Shown one piece after another: positions 20,656 to 29,264 of a stretch of 64,000 bases of DNA (positions are counted from its first letter, which is position 1; every line of letters begins with the position of its first letter). Source of the DNA: Parerythrobacter_A sp963799315. GTDB taxonomy: Bacteria > Pseudomonadota > Alphaproteobacteria > Sphingomonadales > Sphingomonadaceae. The stretch is taken from NCBI GenBank assembly GCA_963799315.1, contig CAWCWP010000002.1, positions 558,001 through 622,000 on the forward strand, given 5' to 3'. Under the pieces are notes generated by a model. It saw nothing but the letters and a program-made list of their open reading frames with translations, was not told the DNA's origin and did no database searches. The translations under genes and the position numbers were made by a program.

Positions 20656-21776
20656 AGCTGGCAGATTGCCAGACGATCGACGATCTGCGCCTGCTGGCGA
20701 AGCGGCGCGCGCACCGCATGGTGTTCGATTACATCGATGGCGGAGCGGATACCGAAACTACCCTGCGCGAAAATAGTTCAGCATTCGACAAGCATCGGTT
20801 CCGCCACCGCATACTGCGCGATGTCTCGCAAATCGACACCACCGCCACGCTGCTGGGCAAGCCGATGCGCACGCCCATCCTCTGCTCGCCGACGGCAGGC
20901 AACCGGCTGTTCCATACCGATGGCGAAACAGCCGTGGCCAAGGCGGCCGGCGCGGCGGGCGTGGTATGCGGGCTGTCAACTTTGGGTTCGACATCGATTG
21001 AGGATTTCGCGGCCACCGGTGGCGGCCCCAAATGGTTCCAGTGCTATGTCTGGAAGGATCGCGGCCTGACCCGCGCCATGCTGGACCGTGCGCGTGCGGC
21101 AGGGCTTGAGGCGCTGGTGCTGACGGTCGACATGCCGGTGCACGGCCACCGTCGCCGCGACCATCGCAACGGCTTTTCCATCCCTCCCAAGATCGGGCCT
21201 CAGCAAGTGTGGGAAGCCATCAAACGCCCGCGCTGGACGGCGGATTATTTGCGCAGCCCCGCCATCCGCTACGCCAATCTCGATACGGCGACACCTGCCA
21301 CCAGCCTTGCCGATTTCGTGAATGCACAACTCGATCCATCCTTCGACTGGGCCGATGCCGAGGCGCTGATTGCCGACTGGCAGGGCGACGTCATCATCAA
21401 GGGTATCGTGCATCCCGACGATGCGAAGCACGCGGTAGCAATCGGTGCGCGCGCCGTCTCGGTGTCCAACCATGGCGGTCGCCAGCTCGACAGCGACATC
21501 GCCGCCATCGACGCGTTGCCTGCAATCGTCGCGGCAATAGGTGGGGAAGCCAATATCATCCTCGATGGAGGCGTGCGCGACGGAGCCGATATCCTGAAAG
21601 CGATGGCATTGGGCGCGGATGCGGTCGGCGTGGGCCGCGCCTATCTATACGGTCTCGCGGCAGGCGGCGAGGCGGGCGTGGCCAAGGCGCTCGCGATTCT
21701 CGACGACGGTCTGCGCCGCTCGATGGCACTGGCGGGAATTGCGACACTGCAGGATGCGCCGTCGACATTGGCGTGA
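20652..21776 (+). CDS. lldD: FMN-dependent alpha-hydroxy-acid dehydrogenase (L-lactate dehydrogenase type)
   Basis: About 374 residues from a GTG at 20652, whose bases overlap the symporter stop (GTGA). The family is shown by MVFDYIDGGADTETTLREN, the flavin-contact stretch PTAGNRLFHTDGE, LTVDMPVHGHRRRDHRNGF, the active-site motif VSNHGGRQLD (catalytic His/Arg) and the phosphate loop ILDGGVRDGADILKAMALGADAV. Such enzymes oxidise L-lactate to pyruvate with a membrane quinone or oxygen as acceptor. Downstream of RhaD, which makes L-lactaldehyde, it would close the route from rhamnose to pyruvate; lactaldehyde to lactate would then be the job of the RhaD dehydrogenase domain. Confidence 0.87.
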   Translation: MKLADCQTIDDLRLLAKRRAHRMVFDYIDGGADTETTLRENSSAFDKHRFRHRILRDVSQIDTTATLLGKPMRTPILCSPTAGNRLFHTDGETAVAKAAGAAGVVCGLSTLGSTSIEDFAATGGGPKWFQCYVWKDRGLTRAMLDRARAAGLEALVLTVDMPVHGHRRRDHRNGFSIPPKIGPQQVWEAIKRPRWTADYLRSPAIRYANLDTATPATSLADFVNAQLDPSFDWADAEALIADWQGDVIIKGIVHPDDAKHAVAIGARAVSVSNHGGRQLDSDIAAIDALPAIVAAIGGEANIILDGGVRDGADILKAMALGADAVGVGRAYLYGLAAGGEAGVAKALAILDDGLRRSMALAGIATLQDAPSTLA

Positions 21777-21949
21777 AGTATAGGCGGCAGCATTCTCGAC
21801 CGGAGCGATATTGCGACGCATCGGCCGCCCGCAACCACCCATCCGGTTCTTGATATTTTTTAATCGATTATGCCCGCAATTCGGGCGTATCCTGTGCCAT
21901 AGCTCCCTGCGGGTCCGGCGTGCTAGCCGCCGACGGAGCAGAAGGATTT

Positions 21950-22786
21950 ATGGCAGTTATCAACAGCAAGTCATCACCGCAATTGCGACCGGTCACGCCG
22001 GTGACGATCATGGCCGACCGGCTCGCCACCCTGCGCGAGCACTTGGCGGCGGGAAAGGCGGACGGGCCGGAATTCGCCGACTTATTGGCCGAAGCGCACA
22101 GGCTTGCTGCGGGGCTGGAGGATTATCTCGCGGCCAATACCACTCGGCAATCGCAGGCGCTGGCGGACTTGGCCGCCGCGACGCGTGGCGAGGACTGGCA
22201 GCGTCGGCACGGTGACGGCGCGACATCGCTGCCTCTGGAAGGGGAAATGCTGTCCGGTCATGTCGAAGGGCAGTTTCTTAAAATGCTGGTTGGCGCGACG
22301 GGTGCGCGAAACGTGCTCGAAATCGGGCTGTTCACGGGCTATTCCGCACTCGCAATGGCCGAAGCGCTGCCGGATGACGGGCGGCTGGTCGCCTGCGAGA
22401 TCGACCGATATGCCGCCGACTTCGCGCGCGCATGCTTCGACGCGTCGCAAGATGGTGGCAAGATCGAGGTGCGTGTCGGTCCGGCGGCAGACACCCTTGG
22501 CAAGCTTGCCGATGAAAGACAGACGTTCGACTTCGTGTTTATCGATGCGGACAAGGGCGGGTATTCGAATTATCTGAATACCTTGGTCGAGCGGGATTTG
22601 CTGACGGACAATGCCCTGATCTGTGTCGACAATACGCTGATGCAGGGCGAACCCTATGCCAGCGACGAACCGGGCGAAAACGGTGCGGCCATCGCGCGGT
22701 TCAATGCGGAGGTCGCCGCCGACGAACGGTTCGAGCAAGTGCTTATCCCGCTGCGCGACGGTGTGACGCTGATCCGGCGGGTCTGA
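21950..22786 (+). CDS. mysB: MysB-type O-methyltransferase of mycosporine biosynthesis
   Basis: 278 residues; start ATG 21950 behind AGAAGGA. A caffeoyl-CoA-OMT-like SAM methyltransferase: LEIGLFTGYSALAMAEALP (SAM motif I, about residues 125-143), VACEIDRYAADFARACF, FVFIDADKGGYSNYL (metal and substrate site) and ICVDNTLMQGEPY. These blocks, plus LEGEMLSGHVEGQFLKMLV and the ending LIPLRDGVTLIRRV, match the cyanobacterial MysB I know almost block for block. MysB methylates the product of the sedoheptulose-7-phosphate cyclase to 4-deoxygadusol. It is the first gene of a six-gene run whose next members are MysC, MysD and MysA types; 173 nt of non-coding DNA upstream would hold the promoter. Confidence 0.93.
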   Translation: MAVINSKSSPQLRPVTPVTIMADRLATLREHLAAGKADGPEFADLLAEAHRLAAGLEDYLAANTTRQSQALADLAAATRGEDWQRRHGDGATSLPLEGEMLSGHVEGQFLKMLVGATGARNVLEIGLFTGYSALAMAEALPDDGRLVACEIDRYAADFARACFDASQDGGKIEVRVGPAADTLGKLADERQTFDFVFIDADKGGYSNYLNTLVERDLLTDNALICVDNTLMQGEPYASDEPGENGAAIARFNAEVAADERFEQVLIPLRDGVTLIRRV

Positions 22787-22790
22787 GGCA

Positions 22791-24125
22791 TTGTCGGGAT
22801 TTCGCACTATCGGGAAGACCTTCCTGACGCTCGCTGCGCTTGGCGCGGCGGTGCCGGTTACGGTCGGGATCGCTGCGGCGGCAATGGTCGCGGGCGCGGC
22901 GCGCAAACGGCAGGACCGGGCGAAGCCTGCGGGCGGCAAGACTGTCATTGTCGGCGGCGGGAAAATGACCAAGGCGCTGCAACTCGCGCGTTCGTTCAGC
23001 GATGCCGGGCACCGCGTGATCCTGACCGAAAGCGCGCCGTACTGGATGACCGCGCACCGGTTCTCGTCCGCCGTGGATCGCTTCGCCATTGTGCCGGAGC
23101 CGGAAGACGAAGCATACGCCGCCGCTCTGGCGGCACTGGCACGCGAGGAAAAAGCCGATCTGTTCGTGCCGGTTTCCAGCCCGGTCGGCAGCCTGTTCGA
23201 TGCCCAAGCCGCAGCGCACATGCCCGCCCATTGCGAGACTTTCCATGTCGCGGCGGACACGATCGGGAAGCTGGACGACAAACACCAATTCGCCGAAACC
23301 GCCGCCGCCCTCGGCCTTGCCGCGCCAAAGTCCGTTCGCATCACGGACCCGGCGCAAGTCGCGGCCTATGATTTCAGCGGCGAAACCCGCCAATTCATCC
23401 TGAAAAGCATTCGCTACGATCCGGTCCGGCGGCTCGACCTGACCAAGTTGCCGCTCGCCAGCGCGGAAAAAACCGCAGCTTACGCGCGCAGCTTGCCGAT
23501 CTCCGAAGACAATCCTTGGGTGATGCAGGAATTTATTCCCGGCACCGAATACTGCACGCACGGCGCATTTCGCGACGGTGCGCTGACCGTGCATGCCTGC
23601 TGCGAATCCTCTGCGTTTCAAGTCAATTACGCGCATCTCGACATACCGGAAATCGAGGACTGGGTGCGCCGTTACGGCGCTTCGCTGGAGCTGACCGGGC
23701 AGGCATCCTTCGACTTCATCCGTGCCGATGATGACGGGCGATATTACGCCATCGAGTGCAACCCGCGCACCCATTCGGCGATCACGATGTTTTACGACCA
23801 TCCCGGTCTCGCAAATGCGTATCTAGGCGGCGGCAGGATTGGCGAAACGGTCACGCCGCTGCCGTCGAGCAGGCCGACATACTGGCTGGCCCATGAAGTG
23901 TGGCGGCTATTGCGCGCCTTTCCATCGGTCGAAGCGATGCGCGCGCGGCTGGCGATTATTGCGCATGGCAAGGATGCTGTGCTGGATGCCCGCGATCCGC
24001 TGCCGTTCCTGATGCTGCATCACTGGCACATCCCGCTACTGCTGCTGCGCGCGCTGGCAATCGGGCGCGACTGGCTGCGCATCGATTTCAATATCGGCAA
24101 GCTGGTGCAGGCGGGGGGCGACTGA
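22791..24125 (+). CDS. mysC: MysC-type ATP-grasp ligase (mycosporine-glycine synthase)
   Basis: 444 residues from a TTG at 22791, 4 nt after mysB. An N-terminal hydrophobic segment (LAALGAAVPVTVGIAAAAMV) precedes the ATP-grasp enzyme, as in cyanobacterial MysC. Diagnostic blocks are GGGKMTKALQLARSFSDAGH, SVRITDPAQVAAYDFSGETR, FILKSIRYDPVRRLDLTKLP, WVMQEFIPGTEYCTHG, ECNPRTHSAITMFYDHPG and the C-terminal LPFLMLHHWHIPLLLL with RIDFNIGKLVQAGGD. MysC activates 4-deoxygadusol with ATP and condenses it with glycine to give mycosporine-glycine. Similarity to the cyanobacterial enzyme runs from end to end. The frame is intact and ends 1 nt before mysD. Confidence 0.94.
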   Translation: MSGFRTIGKTFLTLAALGAAVPVTVGIAAAAMVAGAARKRQDRAKPAGGKTVIVGGGKMTKALQLARSFSDAGHRVILTESAPYWMTAHRFSSAVDRFAIVPEPEDEAYAAALAALAREEKADLFVPVSSPVGSLFDAQAAAHMPAHCETFHVAADTIGKLDDKHQFAETAAALGLAAPKSVRITDPAQVAAYDFSGETRQFILKSIRYDPVRRLDLTKLPLASAEKTAAYARSLPISEDNPWVMQEFIPGTEYCTHGAFRDGALTVHACCESSAFQVNYAHLDIPEIEDWVRRYGASLELTGQASFDFIRADDDGRYYAIECNPRTHSAITMFYDHPGLANAYLGGGRIGETVTPLPSSRPTYWLAHEVWRLLRAFPSVEAMRARLAIIAHGKDAVLDARDPLPFLMLHHWHIPLLLLRALAIGRDWLRIDFNIGKLVQAGGD

Positions 24126-25158
24126 ATGGCAGCGCCGATAACCATCCTGCAACTCGTCGGCTCGCCGACCGACGAGGCCTATCGCGAGCTGTCCGAGCTG
24201 TATGCCCGCGCCGCGCAGGATGCTTTGGCGGATGCGGACTATCGCTTCGTCAACGCGCATGTGTCGCCCGGCGGTACTTGGCGTTTTCCGGAGACTCTGG
24301 ACGATAGCGCCATCGCCGCTGCGTCATCGCTATCGTTGGCAGAAGCGGTGCAGCATATCGCGCTGCTCGAAGCCGATCTGGCATTGCCGCAGATGTTCTG
24401 CCGCACCGGGGTATCGCATTACCGCGCGCTGCTCGACCTGCTGGGCCTCCCGTATCTCGGCAACCCTCCGCTGCAAATGGCGCTGGCGGCGGACAAGGCG
24501 AAAACCCGCGCCATCGTTGCTGCCGCCGGTGTCGCTGTGCCGGAGGGGCAACTGCTTCGGGACGACGACGTCCGCCACGCTCGATTTTCCGCTGATCGTC
24601 AAACCCAATGATGCCGATAATTCGGACGGTGTCGCGCTGGTACGGCGACCCGAAGACATGCCCGCCGCCGTCGAGGCCGCCGCCGGATTCGGCGGCGCGG
24701 TTCTGGTCGAACGCTATATCGAGGCGGGGCGCGAGGTACGTTGCGGCGTGGTCGAACAGGACGGTCTGCTGCGCGCCCTGCCACTGGAAGAATATCGCGT
24801 CGATGCCGATAGCCGCCCGATCCGGGTGCGCACAGACAAGCTGCAACGCGGGCAAGACGGGGCCTTGGCACTGGGCGCGAAACAGCCGCGCGAAAGCTGG
24901 ATCGTGGAGCGCGGCGATCCCGTCGTCGCCAAGGTCCAGACCGCCGCGATTGCCTGCCACCGCGCATTGGGGATGCGGCAATACAGCCTGTTCGATTTCC
25001 GCATCGATCCCGCCGGAACCCCGTGGTTCCTCGAGGCCGGACCCTATTGCTCCTTTTCGCCGGACAGCGTCATCGTGAAAATGATGGCAGCGGACGGCGT
25101 GTCGCTTCGTGAATTTTTCACCCGCTCCGTTTCAGACCTGATCAAGAGGCCATCATGA
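24126..25158 (+). CDS. mysD: MysD-type D-Ala-D-Ala ligase-like enzyme; frameshift near 24572
   Basis: About 343 residues once one base is removed. The N-terminal part (ITILQLVGSPTDEAYRELSE, MFCRTGVSHYRALLDLLGLP, LGNPPLQMALAADKAKTRAI) and the C-terminal part (FPLIVKPNDADNSDGVALV, VLVERYIEAGREVRCGVV, FLEAGPYCSFSPDSVIVKMM) together form an ATP-grasp fold of the D-Ala-D-Ala ligase type, as in MysD. MysD adds a second amino acid (Ser, Thr or another) to mycosporine-glycine to give disubstituted imino MAAs such as shinorine or porphyra-334. Dropping one C of the CC at 24572-24573 gives RDDDVATLDFPLIVKP. Its stop overlaps the start of the cyclase gene at 25155. Confidence 0.9.
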
Positions 25159-26923
25159 ATTTTCAGCAGACCAAGCCGGTTGCCGCCAATGCCGCTACCG
25201 CGATCCAGACCTTTTTCGCCGATGCCGACGCGCCCGAACAAAGCGCGGCGTTGGAGCATGCGCTCGAAAACAGTGATTGCAGGCGGTCCTTTTCAGGCAT
25301 TGCTGACGACACTGATCGGGTCCGATGCGTTCGGACAGGATTTCGGCGATGATTTTGCGGAAACCGGCGCGCTCGATGCGATCGCGCCTGCGCGGATGAT
25401 GCGCGGTGCGTTGAACCTGCCGCTGGAGGCGGTGTTCCAGCTGGTCGCCCGTATGGCTGCCGGGGTCGGTGCAGCCGGCGCCGGTGCGTGGGCGCGATTT
25501 GCCGACCAAGTGCATGACAGCAAGCGCTTCTCCAGCATGCGCCTGCGCGATTACCTGACGCAGCGTGTGGCCGACACCGCGCTGCGTGCGGATTGGGAGC
25601 AGCGCATCGCCGACCTGACCGAAACCAATCCCCATGCCGTCTACCCCACCTCGCCCTATCGCGAGAGCGACGGCCGGGTGGTCGCATCGGAAGATCACCG
25701 CAGCGTCGATGCCGTGATGAGTTTTTCCACTTTCGCTTCCATCCGCATGGTCGATCATGTGCTGGACGAAGGCCGCAACGAATTGCGCGATATCTACCGC
25801 CCACTGGGCCGTTGCATCGCGCTGGTCGACAGCAATATCGAGCAGAATTACGCGGCGAAGATCGAAGCCTATTTCGCCCGCCACGGCATTCCGCTGGAAA
25901 AGCTGGTCTATCGCGCGATGGAAGCCGACAAGGGCCTTGGCACGGTCGAAAAGATGCTCGGCGATTTCAAGAAACTGGGTCTGTCGCGCAACGAGCCGGT
26001 GCTGATAATCGGCGGCGGCGTGCTGGCCGATACGGGCGGGCTGGCCTGCGCACTGTATGGCCGCAACACGCCCTATGTGATGCTGGGCACCTCTATCGTC
26101 ACCGGTATCGATGCCGGACCCAGCCCGCGCACCTGCTGCGACGGGTTCGGTTACAAGAACTTGCTCGGCGCGTATCATCCGCCGGTCGCTGTGCCTGACG
26201 GACCGCTATTTCTTCGCATCGCTACGCGAAGGATGGTTGCGGCACGGTATTGCCGAGATCGTCAAGATGGCGATCGTCAAGGATATGGAGCTGTTCGAAA
26301 ATCTCGAAGCGGCGACCCCGAACCTTGTCGAAACCCGCTTCGGCACACTGGATTGCGCGGACGACGATCCGATCCATGACTTGTCCAATGCCATCCTCGG
26401 TGCGGCAATGCGCACTTATGTCGAGGCGGAATACGACAATCTTTACGAGACACACCAGTGCCGCCCCCATGCCTACGGCCACACTTGGTCGCCCGGTTTC
26501 GAGATCGAGGCGGGCTTGCTGCACGGCCATGCGGTCGCGATCTGTATGGGGCTGGGCGCGTTTCTGAGCCAGCGGGCCGGGTGGATCGGCGAAGACGAAT
26601 TGCACCGCATTCTCAAGCTGATGAGCGATTACGGGCTGAGCCTGTGGCACGATATCCTGCTGGACGATGCGGTGATGCTGGAGAGCCATCGCAAGATCAT
26701 CCAGAAGCGGGGCCAGAACCTCGTTGCGCCCGTTCCGCGCGGGGCTATCGGCGAATGCGGCTATCTCGACGATGTCACCGAGGATGACCTGCTCGCTGCC
26801 GTGCGGGATTACCGCGGGCTGTGCCGCGACTACCCGCGCGACGGGGCCGGGATCGAGCCATTGTGCAGCGATGTCGGGCTGGAGGATCCCTCCACCGTCA
26901 CCGGACCGCTGGTGCAGGACTGA
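25155..26923 (+). CDS. MysA-type sedoheptulose-7-phosphate cyclase, divergent motif; frameshifts near 25268 and 26194
   Basis: About 588 residues after removing one A from AAAA (25267-25270) and one C from CC (26194-26195). The catalytic half is a dehydroquinate-synthase-like cyclase: VLIIGGGVLADTGGLACALY, GIDAGPSPRTCCDGFGYKN, LREGWLRHGIAEIVKMAIVK, CRPHAYGHTWSPGFEIEAGL (metal histidine) and LHGHAVAICMGLGAF. Such enzymes act on sedoheptulose 7-phosphate. In cyanobacterial MysA the second motif reads IDASVAIK; here the lysine is lost and an SPRTCCDG segment replaces it, so this belongs to another subclass, perhaps 2-epi-valiolone synthase-like. An extra N-terminal region of about 130 residues is Ala-rich and helical. 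The product should be treated as unproven. Confidence 0.85.
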
Positions 26924-26964
26924 ACCGCAATTTCAATACAATTCAGATCAGAAGGATTATTACC

Positions 26965-27657
26965 ATGCCCAAAACCGCCATCATGTTCGGCTCCATCGGC
27001 GCTCTTGCCGAAACCTCCGATATTCAGCGTCAGTCCTATAACCAGGCGCTGAAGGAAGCTGGCCTGAACTGGGGATGGGACCGCGAAACCTATGCCCAAT
27101 TGCTGGAGCAGGCAGGCGGCAAGGAACGGCTGGCCTTGCTGGCTGCGGCCACCGGCACTGATTTGTCCGATGAAAAGATAGGGGAAATCCACGCCCGCAA
27201 GACCGAACTGGCCTGTGCTGCGATGAAGGACCAGGGCGTGGGCCTGCGCCCCGGTGTGGCCGAGCTGGTCGCGCGGGCCAAGGAGCGCGGTATGAAGCTG
27301 GCGCTGGTCACGACAACATATCAGCCCAATATCGACGCAGTCTTCGCAGCGGCGGGCGACTCGTTTTCTGCGGATGATTTCGACTATATCGTGGACCGCG
27401 CCAAGGTGACGCAAGGCAAGCCCTCGCCCGAACCCTACGAACTGGCGCTGAAAGAGCTGGGCATCGCAGCCGGCGATGCGCTGGCGATCGAGGACACCGC
27501 CACCAGCGTAATGTCCGCCAAGCGCGCCGGTATCGACACCATCGCCACGCCGGGCGCGTTGACCAGCGATCAGGATTTCTGGCAGGCCGACCTTGTGCTG
27601 GACAGTCTGCATGACGGGTCCGGCGTGGATGCTAGGCTGACGGATATGCTTGGCTGA
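26965..27657 (+). CDS. HAD-superfamily protein lacking motif I aspartates
   Basis: 230 residues; ATG 26965 has AGAAGGA upstream (26950-26956). The overall pattern is a beta-phosphoglucomutase/CbbY-like HAD fold: a helical cap with QSYNQALKEAGLNWGWDRET, motif II region LALVTTTYQPN, motif III KPSPEPYELALKELG and motif IV LAIEDTATSVMSAKRAG. Motif I, normally F-D-x-D-G-T-L, reads F8-G-S-I-G-A-L, so both the nucleophile and the general-acid aspartate are missing. It can hardly act as a normal phosphatase or mutase. Placed between the cyclase and the dioxygenase, it may be a scaffold or binding protein, or catalyse a different step. Confidence 0.85.
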   Translation: MPKTAIMFGSIGALAETSDIQRQSYNQALKEAGLNWGWDRETYAQLLEQAGGKERLALLAAATGTDLSDEKIGEIHARKTELACAAMKDQGVGLRPGVAELVARAKERGMKLALVTTTYQPNIDAVFAAAGDSFSADDFDYIVDRAKVTQGKPSPEPYELALKELGIAAGDALAIEDTATSVMSAKRAGIDTIATPGALTSDQDFWQADLVLDSLHDGSGVDARLTDMLG

Positions 27658-27658
27658 C

Positions 27659-28437
27659 ATGCTGCGGGTCAGGCCACTGGAACCGTTCGGGGCAGAGGTT
27701 GCGGGTCTTCAAGCTGTCCGCCTTGCCGGATCCCGTTGCGGTGCGTTCGGCATGCGTGCGGCATCGGATACTGGTGTTCCGCGAACAAAACGCGAGCGAT
27801 GGCGAGCTGGCGGCGTTTCTCGCCTCGCTCGGCCCGCCGATGTATACCGCCGGGGAACCGCCGGTTGCTGACGCGCCGCAGCTCAATATCGTGTCCAATA
27901 TCGGGCACACGACACCACCGCGCAGCGTGTTTCACACCGACACCAGCTATGTCGCGCGTCCACCGGTTTTTACGGCTCTGAAAGCGGTGGTTTTGCCGGA
28001 GGCAGGCGGCGGTACGCTTGTTCAGCGACCAGGTCCGCGCCGCCGCCAGCCTGCCGACACGCTGCCGCGAGTGGCTGACGGGCAAGACGCTGGAACATTC
28101 CGCGACGGGACCGGACGGGGTGGATTACGCGGTCCGCCATCCGGTATTGCGGCGCTTGCCGGAAACGGGCGAAACGTCGCTCTATCTCTCGACGCCCGAA
28201 CGCTGCTGCAATCTGGAAGCGGCGGCATCGGCACCATCGCAACGTATTGTCGAAGCATTATACCGACACAGCACCAGGCAGGCGCATTTGTATCGACACC
28301 AATGGCGCGCAGGCGATGTCGTGCTGTTCGATGATCGCGCGACCATGCACAGGGCCGACCATCTCGGCGTGCAGGGCGATCGCGTGCTGCATCGTGGTCT
28401 CGTCAAAGGAGAGCGACCGGTGTTTGCAAAAGCCTGA
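27659..28437 (+). CDS. TauD/clavaminate-synthase-like Fe(II)/2-oxoglutarate dioxygenase; two frameshifts
   Basis: About 258 residues after dropping one T from TT at 27708-27709 and one T from TT at 28018-28019. The reconstructed protein starts MLRVRPLEPFGAEVAGL, contains the iron motif H-x-D in VFHTDTSYVARPP, VVLPEAGGGTLFSDQ, the distal histidine in VLFDDRATMHRAD, and the 2-oxoglutarate arginine region RVLHRGLVKGERPV. It starts 1 nt after the HAD gene, so it is probably the last gene of the MAA operon. In cyanobacteria a different, PhyH-like 2-oxoglutarate oxygenase (MysH) converts MAAs to palythines; a TauD-type enzyme here would be an analogous but unrelated tailoring enzyme. The substrate is inferred. 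Confidence 0.8.
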
Positions 28438-28442
28438 GTTCA

Positions 28443-29264
28443 TTACGGCGTAATTGCGCGATTTAGGAGGCTGTGTGCAGCTTCGCGATTTGCCCGCAAA
28501 GGGTGGCTGATCCTGGAGGCCATTGGTTCCGTCGTTAGGGCCTGACCATAGCCGAATGTCTTTGCACGTTCCCCCTGTTCGCCGGACATTGTCCATGCAC
28601 CCCGATAATCCGCATTGCCATCGCGGACTTCGGTTTCGGCCCCAACAGCGGCGATGCCCAGCCAAGCGAACAGGCTGCTCAGTAGCTCGTCAGGTTGCGT
28701 AACCAAATCCTCATAGCGTAGCACGTAAACCCGATGCAGGAATTGAATATCGCCGAGCGCTATTTCGTAAGCATCGAGCGCATAGTCGATCAGTTCATGC
28801 GCGGACTGGTCTGACCATTTCGCCAAGGCAGCGGCCATGGCTTCAGGGTGGCGTAAGATTACGACGAAATGGGCCAGCGGAAACAGCTGCTGATACAGCC
28901 GCATTCGCGTCAGGTTCACTGGCGACTTTTCCAGTCGCCAGTTTTTCTCAGGGTCGAACCATGCTGCCCAGTCGGCGTTAAGGCGTTCGCGGGTAGCCAA
29001 CGTATCGAACCGGCATTCCTCGATCAGGTGTTGCGCGGGATCGGTGGCGAAATGGCCAGGTATTCCGTGTCGTGCTGTATGAGGTATCGCACCCTGTAAA
29101 TAGCATCCCTCGTTTTCAGGCACTGGCGCGCCTTCGATTTGCGCGATGTCGTGATGGCTGCCGATCATCCGCGCGAGCAGGCTGGTCCCCGTTCTGTGAA
29201 GCCCTGCAACGAAGATATATTGACCGTAAAAATTACCGGAAACGCCACCATCCTGACCGGTCAT
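28443..29264 (-). CDS. sulfotransferase family protein
   Basis: About 273 residues from the ATG at 29262-29264, which overlaps the stop of the upstream Crp/Fnr gene (ATGA). The PAPS-binding loop is IFVAGLHRTGTSLLARMI (near residues 17-34) and the 3'-phosphate motif is FVVILRHPEAMAAALAKWS. LEKSPVNLTRMRLY is also typical. Such enzymes transfer sulfate from PAPS to sugars, lipids or small metabolites. It converges on the dioxygenase gene with a 5-nt gap. Whether it acts on the MAA product, on a glycan made by the nearby glycosyltransferases, or on something else cannot be told. Confidence 0.86.
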   Translation of the reverse strand: MTGQDGGVSGNFYGQYIFVAGLHRTGTSLLARMIGSHHDIAQIEGAPVPENEGCYLQGAIPHTARHGIPGHFATDPAQHLIEECRFDTLATRERLNADWAAWFDPEKNWRLEKSPVNLTRMRLYQQLFPLAHFVVILRHPEAMAAALAKWSDQSAHELIDYALDAYEIALGDIQFLHRVYVLRYEDLVTQPDELLSSLFAWLGIAAVGAETEVRDGNADYRGAWTMSGEQGERAKTFGYGQALTTEPMASRISHPLRANREAAHSLLNRAITP

